Source: Pseudonocardiaceae bacterium
Lineage (GTDB): Bacteria > Actinomycetota > Actinomycetes > Mycobacteriales > Pseudonocardiaceae
Direction of reading: 5' to 3'
DNA length: 11,768 nt
Assembly (NCBI GenBank): GCA_025937115.1
Contig: JAICSB010000054.1
Span: 1-11,768 of the forward strand
Shown here: positions 7,068-11,768 of the stretch, piece after piece
How the letters are laid out: every line of letters begins with the position of its first letter
Numbering within the stretch: the first letter of the stretch is position 1
Program-made: the position numbers and the translations under genes
Notes under the pieces: model-generated
The model's input: the letters and a program-made list of their open reading frames with translations, nothing else
Databases searched by the model: none
What the model was told of the DNA's origin: nothing

Positions 7068-7243
7068 TTAGTCGTCGTCGAACGCGGCGAGCTCACTGCG
7101 GTCGGCGGCGCCGCGTTTGGCAGGCGCGGTAGAGCTGACCCTCGACGGTGCGGACCTACACCACCAGCCGCTCGGCGATCGCCGGTTGGACAGCCCGCCG
7201 GCAGCCAGGGTGACGATCTCCCGCTTCCGGGTGGTCAGCGGCT
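7068..7243 (-). pseudogene. LuxR helix-turn-helix remnant of a second LAL regulator
   Basis: Read on the minus strand from 7243, this repeats the C-terminus of the full LAL gene: LTTRKREIVTLAAGGLSNR, then IAERLVV, VRTVEG.LYRAC and AADRSELAAFDDD before TAA (7070-7068). Three lesions are visible: a 1-nt loss in the codon after SNR (CAG to CG), a TAG where the intact copy has a serine codon in VSVRTV, and a 2-nt loss after YRAC that restores the frame. The match begins abruptly at 7243, next to the integrase stub starting at 7247. This is the dead 3' end of a tandem LAL paralogue that once preceded the intact one. The intact gene's promoter must lie within or just downstream of this remnant. Confidence 0.85.
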
Positions 7244-7246
7244 ACC

Positions 7247-7438
7247 AAGGAGCAGATCCACTCACCGTTGGCACGCAGACCGTATGACTTGCGGCACGCG
7301 GCGGCGTCGCTCTGGCTGACCAACGGCGTCCCCGCCACCGAGGTTGCCCGACGGCTCGGTCACGACGTGGCGATGCTACTGAAGAGCTTCGGCAACTGCA
7401 TCGACGGACAAGAGGACACCATCAATGACCAGATCACG
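7247..7438 (+). pseudogene. Tyrosine integrase C-terminal stub lacking its nucleophile
   Basis: The frame encodes SPLARRPYDLRHAAASLWL, then GVPATEVARRLGHDVAMLL and NCIDGQEDTINDQI. This is the C-terminal catalytic end of actinomycete phage or AICE tyrosine integrases, with the DLRH arginine/histidine pair and the GH box. At the nucleophile position, where relatives have Y in VYAKC or VYAHC, this copy has F (KSFGNC). The N-terminal two thirds are missing, replaced by the LuxR remnant, and there is no proper stop: the frame runs on into unrelated sequence and then the drmA fragment. It therefore cannot be active. It may be the former integrase of an island linked to the attachment region near 540-790. 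Confidence 0.85.
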
Positions 7439-7561
7439 GTCCTCGCACGGCCAGTCAAGACCATGCGACACTGCCCGCGGCGACAGCCGTGCAGCACGCG
7501 GCCCAGCCAAACCCGCAGACCAGACGGGGACCAGAGCCAGAACGGTAGGCTCCGGACCCGA
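7439..7561. other. Unassigned sequence between integrase stub and drmA fragment
   Basis: One plus-strand frame stays open, but the peptide is rich in Arg, Pro and Gln and resembles no domain. The 7-bp inverted pair GCACGGC (7445) and GCCGTGC (7487) is widely spaced and may be chance. This is probably a fusion point between two separate deletions. Confidence 0.35.
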
Positions 7562-7627
7562 CAAAGCCGCAGATCAGCCCTCGTCGAGGGTCTGGACGCG
7601 GTCAGCGAAGCCCGCAAGGTGGCGCGC

Positions 7628-7635
7628 CAGCTCGC
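7628..7635. repeat. Target-site duplication of ISL3 element, left copy
   Basis: CAGCTCGC directly abuts the left inverted repeat and is identical to 9074-9081 beyond the right repeat. In drmA it encodes the QLA of RQLADGLE. Confidence 0.93.
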
Positions 7636-7657
7636 GGCTCTTCGCTGTTTTCAGTGG
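7636..7657. repeat. ISL3 terminal inverted repeat, left
   Basis: Matches the inverse of 9052-9073 with three mismatches. The transposase stop lies about 30 bp inside this end. Confidence 0.92.
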
Positions 7658-7697
7658 TTACTCAGCGTGATGGCGTGTGGGGTTACTCAGCGTGATG
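7656..7697. repeat. Subterminal 17-bp direct repeats of the ISL3 element
   Basis: GGTTACTCAGCGTGATG occurs at 7656-7672 and again at 7681-7697, a 25-bp period. The first copy begins at the inner edge of the terminal repeat. The second covers the transposase stop codon. They may be extra transposase-binding sites or a small tandem duplication. The other end shows only a weak resemblance (CATCACGG near 8966). Confidence 0.75.
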
Positions 7698-8940
7698 ACA
7701 TGTAGGCGGGTGTGGGGTTGGTGAGGGTGGGGAGCTGGAGTTTGGCCGCGGTGAGGTAGACGATCGTGATCATCTTGTTTTTGTTGCGGTAGCCCCGGGC
7801 GCGGGCTTTGGCGGCCTGGACGAGGGAGCTGATCCCTTCGAGCAGGCCGTTGGTCAGGTGCTTGGTGTGCCAGGCGAGGATGCCGTCCCAGTGTTTTTCT
7901 ACGAGCTTCACGAAGTCTTTGATGGGGTGGAGGCGGGAGCGTTTGGCGCCGTAGCACCAGCGTCGGAGGTACTCGGGGGCGTAGCTGGAGTGCTGGTCGT
8001 AGAAGGCCTGGAAGTCCTCCCGCCAGCGCAGCGCGCGCCCGGTCGCGAGCTTGGCCGAAGGGCGCATCAACTGGTGGAGCTCGGTTTTCTGCTTCACTGA
8101 GAGGTTCGAGAAGTTCTTGAGCCATAGCCAGCGGGTGTGCTTGAGCTCGGGGCGAGTGGTGACCTCGGTTCGGCGTACCGCGTCGACGGCCTCGCTGAGC
8201 TTGGCGGCCACGTGAAAGCGGTCGAAGGTCATCGTCGCGTTCGGCAGATGCGCCCTGATTCCGGAGATGAACGCCGTACTCATGTCGGAGCTGGTGTCCG
8301 TGATGTTCGTCGGGTCGCCGCCGTGGTCGGCCAGGTCAGCGGCGAAGCGGGCCACCGTGGCCGCGTCACGCCCCTCGGTGGCGAACAGCACCCGGGCCGT
8401 CACCATGTCGGCGAAGATGCTCACGTAGTCCTGGCCCTTGCGGGCTGAGGTCTCATCCATCCCGGCCTTGCGCACCCCAGTGAAGTCCTCCTGGTCGCGG
8501 GCCGCCCCCACGTGGTGCTCCACGATCCGCCAGATCCGGGTGTCATGCTCGCGGGTCATCGCAGCGACTTTCGCCATCGGCATCGCCGCGGCGAAGCTAC
8601 ACACCAGCGCCTCGAACAACAGTGTGAACCCCGACCCCGGGCGCGCCCAGGGCACACTGACCTGCCGCACCCCGTGCTCCGGACAGTGCACCCGCGGCAA
8701 CCGGGCATGCAACAACGCCTTGTGCTGGAAAAAGTCCAGATGCCGCCACGTCCGCTCCACCGTGTCATGCACCGCACACCCACCCTGCGCGCAGTCCTTG
8801 GCCGGGCACGCGAACCGGGCACCACGCTCGAAACCCAGGTACAGATCCAGCTGAGTCGCCTCGGCGTCGAACTCGCTACGGGTCACCCGCCACGGCCCGC
8901 TAAGCCCCAACGCCGCCGTGAACAACCCCAGCTCATCCAT
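7687..8940 (-). CDS. ISL3-family transposase (417 aa)
   Basis: This DDE transposase moves the surrounding element. Near the N-terminus it has the ISL3 zinc-binding region (FACPAKDC, ERTWRHLDFFQHKALLHARL, PRVHCPEHGV). The catalytic core carries D in GMDETSARKGQDYVSIFADM, D in the TFDRFHVAAKL region, and E in NGLLEGISSLVQAAKARARG, followed by YRNKNKMITIVYLTAAKL. Full length for the family, with no lesions seen. The ATG at 8940 (MDELGLFTAALGL) is preferred, with a G-rich stretch AGGGGG 12-17 nt upstream. An in-frame upstream start at 8982 would add 14 residues and cannot be excluded. Probably functional. Confidence 0.95.
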   Translation of the reverse strand: MDELGLFTAALGLSGPWRVTRSEFDAEATQLDLYLGFERGARFACPAKDCAQGGCAVHDTVERTWRHLDFFQHKALLHARLPRVHCPEHGVRQVSVPWARPGSGFTLLFEALVCSFAAAMPMAKVAAMTREHDTRIWRIVEHHVGAARDQEDFTGVRKAGMDETSARKGQDYVSIFADMVTARVLFATEGRDAATVARFAADLADHGGDPTNITDTSSDMSTAFISGIRAHLPNATMTFDRFHVAAKLSEAVDAVRRTEVTTRPELKHTRWLWLKNFSNLSVKQKTELHQLMRPSAKLATGRALRWREDFQAFYDQHSSYAPEYLRRWCYGAKRSRLHPIKDFVKLVEKHWDGILAWHTKHLTNGLLEGISSLVQAAKARARGYRNKNKMITIVYLTAAKLQLPTLTNPTPAYMSSR

Positions 8941-9051
8941 ACCCCAGCGACCCCCTGCTACGCGACCATCACGGACAGTCACGCAGCCAACGAAACAATC
9001 ACCCCCTCGTCAACCCGCCACGCCGGGCCCACATCCACTTGATCACCAAAC

Positions 9052-9073
9052 CCACTCGAAACAGCGAGGAGCC
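9052..9073. repeat. ISL3 terminal inverted repeat, right
   Basis: Partner of 7636-7657. The gap of about 110 bp between it and the transposase start holds the transposase promoter region but no recognisable gene. Confidence 0.92.
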
Positions 9074-9081
9074 CAGCTCGC
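9074..9081. repeat. Target-site duplication of ISL3 element, right copy
   Basis: CAGCTCGC, identical to 7628-7635. The drmA frame resumes here as QLADGLEHLL. Confidence 0.93.
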
Positions 9082-9576
9082 CGACGGCCTGGAGCATCTG
9101 CTCAGCGACGACGAGGCGTTGCGGTGTTTCCGGTTCATGAACCAGGTGATGGCCGACCAGCGCATCCAGTCGCAGGTCGCCCGGCTGCGCGCCGCGAACC
9201 CCACACTGGGTATCGAGGCGGCCCGTGACGCCGTGCTTGCCGAGGGTTCGAAGGCGTACTCGTGGTTTACCTTCCAGCTGGCCTTCGTCCTGATGCAGCT
9301 CCCGCTGCTGACCGACCCGAGTGCGCAGAAGCGCTCCGGTGACCTGGCCAAAGCCCAGTTGCTGTTCTTCCCCACTGGTGGTGGCAAGACCGAGGCCTAC
9401 CTTGGGCTCGCCGCGTACACCTTCGCCATCCGGCGGCGCCACGGCGTGGTCACGACACCGGACGGCCCGCTGGACGGCAACTCCGGGGTCGCCGTGCTGA
9501 TGCGCTACACGCTGCGGCTGCTCACCGCGCAGCAATTCCAGCGCGCCACCGCGTTGGTCTGCGCGGCGGAGCTGGT

Positions 9577-10284
9577 GGGGCGGTGTTGCGTTGGCCGCCT
9601 GCTGGCAGGCTCGGCTGTGGCGGTGTTGTATTTAGATGGTGGGCGCAAGTTCAGCGAAGGCCGCTGGAAGTCGGTGCCTCGGATCGACGTCCATGCCGAA
9701 CTCGTAGTGGCCTCGACGTAGGTTCTGAACGAATGCGTGTCCAGCGCTGATTACTCGGGCTGAGCGCAGTCGTTTGAGACCGCGCATCGGCCGCAGCCGG
9801 GACTTCAGACGGCCGTGATCAGCTTCGACTGCGTTGTTCGCATACTGCTCGGTGATGTGGCAGGCCGAGGGCAGCAGCTCATCGAGCACTCGCGGATAGG
9901 CAGGAGCCCGGTCGGTGCTCACTTCGATCGCCCGGTACAAATAGATCCACCGTCCCGCGACTTTGATGTACGTCTCATCGACGAACCACCGATCACCGGG
10001 AGCGTGCCGACACGGCTGGGCGGCGTCGATGAGCAGCGGGGTGAACCGTTGCACCCAGCGATAGAGGGTGACGTGATCGACCTCGATGCCCCGTTCGGCC
10101 AGTAGTTCTTCGACGTCACGGTAGGACAGCGCGTAGCGGAGGTACCAGCGAACCGCAATCATGATCACATCCGGCGGAAAGCGGAACCCAGCGAAGCTAG
10201 ACCGCGGTACTGGCAGCCGAGGGTGGCGACGACGCATCAACTCAGCCTGCCCGAACTGGTGATCCGTCAACGCAACGGCACCCC
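9577..10284 (-). mobile_element. IS6-family element with internal deletion, about 708 bp
   Basis: The probable ends are 9577-9595 (GGGGCGGTGTTGCGTTGGC) and 10266-10284 (inverse GGGGTGCCGTTGCGTTGAC), matching at 15 of 19 positions. The length is about 100 bp short of the usual 800 or more, which agrees with the deletion inside the transposase. The flanking octamers (GAGCTGGT left, ACCACCTG right) differ, so there is no target duplication. The flanks also belong to unrelated genes (drmA and a transposase stub), as expected if IS6 cointegration or adjacent deletion joined distant DNA. Confidence 0.8.
9632..10237 (-). pseudogene. IS6-family transposase with about 39 residues deleted between catalytic aspartates
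   Basis: The N-terminal part (GFRFPPDVIMIAVRWYLRY, then ALSYRDVEELLAERGIEVDH and VTLYRWVQRFTPLL) and the C-terminal part (QYANNAVEADHGRLKSRLRP, then MRGLKRLRSARVISAGHAFV and QNLRRGHYEFG) are typical IS6. The catalytic residues are present: D in FVDETYIKV, D in STDRAPAYP, E in NNAVEADHG. Between the first two there are only 21 residues instead of about 60: the frame jumps in phase from IYLYRAI to EVSTDRAP near 9924-9929, removing the central strands of the RNase H fold. The reading frame is otherwise clean. The ATG at 10237 (MRRRHPRLPVP) gives 201 residues against about 240 normally. The protein is probably inactive, though the ends could be moved by a related transposase. Confidence 0.85.
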
Positions 10285-10369
10285 ACCACCTGCATCGCCA
10301 TCCCAGCTTCACCTCCAACGGCGCGATCTGCTCGGCGGGTTGATACACGAATACGCCCAGGTCGCATGA
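10285..10369 (+). pseudogene. 3' stub of a probable transposase
   Basis: Directly outside the IS6 end, a plus frame reads SPSQLHLQRRDLLGGLIHEY AQVA and stops at TGA (10367-10369). The closing GGLIHEY.. resembles the C-terminus of actinomycete integrase-core transposases (IS3/IS481-like). The match is short and from memory, so the family is uncertain. The 5' part was lost at the IS6 boundary. Confidence 0.4.
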
Positions 10370-10393
10370 CGTGGATGACCAGTTCGGCACCAC

Positions 10394-10630
10394 AGGCCCT
10401 CCAACGTGCGGCGCAGTATCCGCATGGAGGCCGGGCTCGGGTGGATGACTCCGCACACCTGGCGGCGCACCTACGCCACGATCCTTCACGACGAGTTCGG
10501 GTTGTCGGATAGGCAGAAAGTCGACCTGATGGGTCACTCCAAGATCAGCATGATGAAGGACGCCTACGTGCACCGCGGCGAGCTGCACGCCGACGCTGCG
10601 GTGTACCTGGACGCCGCCTACGCCGAGTGA
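10394..10630 (+). pseudogene. Tyrosine recombinase C-terminal stub, catalytic residues retained
   Basis: The frame reads RPSNVRRSIRMEAGLGWMTP, then HTWRRTYATILHDEFGLSDR, QKVDLMGHSKISMMKDAYVH and RGELHADAAVYLDAAYAE before TGA. It has the HxxR box (HTWR), the GH box (LMGHSK) and the nucleophile tyrosine in DAYVHRG of phage-type integrases. About 78 residues remain of a protein usually 350-450 long; the core-binding and arm-binding domains are missing. A GTG at 10406 could start translation but no ribosome site supports it. It is a different recombinase from the stub at 7247, with a different motif set. Confidence 0.85.
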
Positions 10631-10789
10631 GAGGACTGCGGACGGCTTGTGCCCGGCTGAGCGACCGGCCCACAACTCGCCTACGGTCGTACTTTCCGCC
10701 TCAGCCTCAGCCAGTATGCCGTCTCTACGTGGCGCTTCGTGGTCGATTGATACGGCCAGCTGGCCCGACCGCAGTTCGCTCGGCTGCAC
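10631..10789. other. Short spacer with no recognised feature
   Basis: The recombinase stub and the WD40 gene converge here. No tRNA fragment, obvious hairpin or small gene was found. An attachment site would be expected just after an integrase 3' end, but none is recognisable. Confidence 0.4.
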
Positions 10790-11768
10790 TCACTGCTGTG
10801 CACCCCAGGTGCCGCTCAAGGCGAGCAGTCCAATAGAACTTCCGACGGCGAGGCAGCGATCGTTGAACGACGCGAGCCCGAGCACCTCATGGTGGACCGG
10901 GATCACGTGGAGCGCGTGACCGGTGGCGGGGTCCCAGATCCGCACCGTGCGATCGATACTGGCGGAGGCGAGCAGCTCACGCCCGCCCACCCGCACCGCG
11001 CAGACCCCGTTCAACCAGTCGGTGTGCCCATGCAGGGTGCGCTCGGTGACGCCGGTGGCGGGATCCCAGATCCGCACCGTGTGATCGGCGCCGGCGGAGG
11101 CGAGCAGCTCACGCCCGTCCACCCGCACCGCGCACACCCCGTTCACCCGGTCGGTGTGCCCGTGCAGGGTGCGCTCGGTGGCGCCGGTGGCGGGGTCCCA
11201 GATCCGCACCGTGTGATCGTCGCCGGCGGAGGCGAGCAGCTCCCGCCCGTCCACCCGCACGGCGCACACCCCCTTCACCCGCTTGGTGTGCCCGTGCAGG
11301 GTGCGCTCGGTGGCGCCGGTGGCGGGGTCCCAGATCCGCACCGTCCGGTCGCCGCTGGCGGAGGCGAGCAGCTCACGCTCGTCTACCCGCACCGCGCACA
11401 CCCCACGAACCTCGCTGGTATGTCCGTGCAGGGTGCGCTCGGTGGCCCCGGTGGCGGGGTCCCAGATCCGCACCGTGTGATCGTCGCCAGCGGAGGCGAG
11501 CAGCTCCCGCCTGTCCACCCGCACCGTGCACACCCCGCGAACCTCGCTGGTGTGCCCGTGCAGGGTGCGCTCGGTGGCCCCGGTGGCGGGGTCCCAGATC
11601 CGCACCATGCGGTCGTCGCCAGCGGAGGCGAGCAGCTCCCGCCTGTCCACCCGCACCGTGCACACCCCCCAGACCCCGCTGGTGTGCCCGTGCAGGCTGC
11701 GCTCGGTGGCGCCGGTGGCGGGGTCCCAGATCCGCACCATGCGGTCGTCGCCGGCGGAGGCGAGCAGC
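10790..11768 (-). CDS. WD40-repeat protein, C-terminal part with near-identical blades (partial)
   Basis: The frame is open from the right edge to TGA at 10792-10790, so the start and any N-terminal effector or NTPase domain lie outside the window. It contains seven copies of RIWDPATG in 44-residue (132-bp) units of the form HGHT...GVC.VRVD.RELLASA..D..VRIWDPATGATERTL, each a WD40 blade with the GH and WD signatures. Blades differ mainly in the residues after HGHT (SGVW, SEVR, SEVR, KRVK, DRVN, DWLN) and before the VRIW strand (GDDR, GDDH, SGDR, GADH, SIDR). The last blade is degenerate and ends GLLALSGTWGAQQ. WD40 propellers are protein-binding platforms. In actinomycetes such near-identical arrays are usually C-terminal to kinase, caspase-like or NACHT/STAND modules, which cannot be checked here. 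Confidence 0.92.
   Translation of the reverse strand, partial: LLASAGDDRMVRIWDPATGATERSLHGHTSGVWGVCTVRVDRRELLASAGDDRMVRIWDPATGATERTLHGHTSEVRGVCTVRVDRRELLASAGDDHTVRIWDPATGATERTLHGHTSEVRGVCAVRVDERELLASASGDRTVRIWDPATGATERTLHGHTKRVKGVCAVRVDGRELLASAGDDHTVRIWDPATGATERTLHGHTDRVNGVCAVRVDGRELLASAGADHTVRIWDPATGVTERTLHGHTDWLNGVCAVRVGGRELLASASIDRTVRIWDPATGHALHVIPVHHEVLGLASFNDRCLAVGSSIGLLALSGTWGAQQ

Larger units (their letters stand above)
7636..9073 (-). mobile_element. Complete ISL3-family insertion sequence, about 1438 bp
   Basis: The ends are 22-bp imperfect inverted repeats, 7636-7657 (starting GGCTCTTCGCTGTTTT) and 9052-9073 (inverse starting GGCTCCTCGCTGTTT), matching at 19 of 22 positions. The element is flanked by a perfect 8-bp direct repeat, CAGCTCGC, at 7628-7635 and 9074-9081, the duplication size typical of ISL3. 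It holds one transposase gene transcribed leftward. The intact ends and duplication show that the insertion is recent and simple, and later than the loss of the 5' part of drmA or independent of it. Confidence 0.95.
7562..9576 (+). pseudogene. drmA: DISARM helicase DrmA fragment, split by an ISL3 element
   Basis: DrmA is the helicase-like core of DISARM defence. The fragment is in two parts: about 7562-7635 (ALVEGLDAVSEARKVARQLA) and 9074-9576 (QLADGLEHLLSDDEALRCF, then FRFMNQVMADQRIQSQVARL). Removing the inserted element and one copy of the CAGCTCGC duplication joins the parts in one frame. The second part carries KAYSWFTFQLAFVLMQLP, the Walker A LLFFPTGGGKTEAYLGLAAY (PTGGGKTE at 9371-9394), and GVAVLMRYTLRLLTAQQFQR followed by ATALVCAAEL, all highly characteristic of DrmA. 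The N-terminus before 7562 is missing. Everything after 9576, including the helicase C-terminal motifs, is cut off by the IS6 element. drmB and drmC are not in the window. Order and strand relative to drmMI fit class 1 DISARM. The locus cannot be functional as seen. Confidence 0.75.

Noticed and set aside
7439..7705. C-terminal extension of the integrase stub
   Set aside because: Beyond INDQI there is no integrase similarity, and the frame passes into the drmA fragment and then the ISL3 end.
8918..9721. Plus-strand open frame of 267 codons as an independent gene
   Set aside because: It is a chimera: the first part is antisense ISL3 end sequence, the middle is drmA, and the last part is IS6 sequence read antisense.
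10238..10789. N-terminal extension of the IS6 transposase frame
   Set aside because: The extension runs antisense through the transposase stub and the recombinase stub. IS6 similarity starts near MRRRHPRLPVP at 10237, and the element ends at 10284.
11283..11480. Plus-strand open frame across the WD40 repeats
   Set aside because: It is the antisense shadow of the repeats, with the period mirrored in its peptide.
10790..11768. 132-bp repeats as a CRISPR or intergenic satellite array
   Set aside because: They are in frame and encode regular WD40 blades without spacers.

Overview
The window is high-GC DNA with strongly GC-biased third codon positions. The gene families (Eco57I-like DISARM methylase, LuxR-type LAL regulator, IS6 and ISL3 elements, WD40 arrays) point to an actinomycete, most likely a Pseudonocardiaceae- or Streptomyces-like organism. 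It reads as an eroded accessory island. Only six reading frames look intact at their visible ends: the ISL3 transposase, the LAL regulator, a three-gene operon behind it, and the 3' part of a WD40 gene that runs off the right edge. Nearly everything else is a relic.

Layout from left to right. (1) Positions 3-199 hold a frameshifted fragment of an arsenite methyltransferase on the minus strand. (2) Positions 538-792 look like an integrase attachment region: the 3' half of a tRNA-Ser(UGA) on the minus strand, flanked on both sides by paired 9-bp direct repeats. (3) Positions 1010-2213 hold the N-terminal third of a DISARM-type adenine methylase (drmMI) with several frameshifts and no catalytic domain. 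(4) Positions 2293-7243 form a minus-strand cargo block. In transcription order it has the C-terminal wreck of one LAL regulator, a full-length LAL regulator (6998-4383), a previously hidden 51-residue small gene (4257-4102), a proline-rich envelope protein with two hydrophobic segments (4105-2915), and an unrecognised soluble protein (2928-2293). The last three overlap end to end and probably form one operon. (5) Positions 7247-7438 hold an integrase stub whose nucleophilic tyrosine is replaced by phenylalanine. (6) Positions 7562-9576 hold a piece of drmA, the DISARM helicase. An intact ISL3 element (7636-9073) splits it, with a perfect 8-bp target duplication. (7) Positions 9577-10284 are an IS6-family element with an internally deleted transposase. 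It ends the drmA fragment. (8) Positions 10285-10630 contain a transposase 3' stub and a second, catalytically complete tyrosine-recombinase C-terminus. (9) Positions 10790 to the edge hold a gene of near-identical 44-residue WD40 blades on the minus strand.

The main story is a DISARM antiphage locus in ruins. drmMI and drmA lie in the canonical order and strand, but the methylase catalytic region and the start of the helicase have been replaced by the LAL/operon cargo. Later IS elements cut drmA further. The best candidate for undescribed biology is the small gene, envelope protein and soluble protein operon next to the LAL regulator. The second is the WD40 array, whose blade-to-blade variation is concentrated at the same loop positions.
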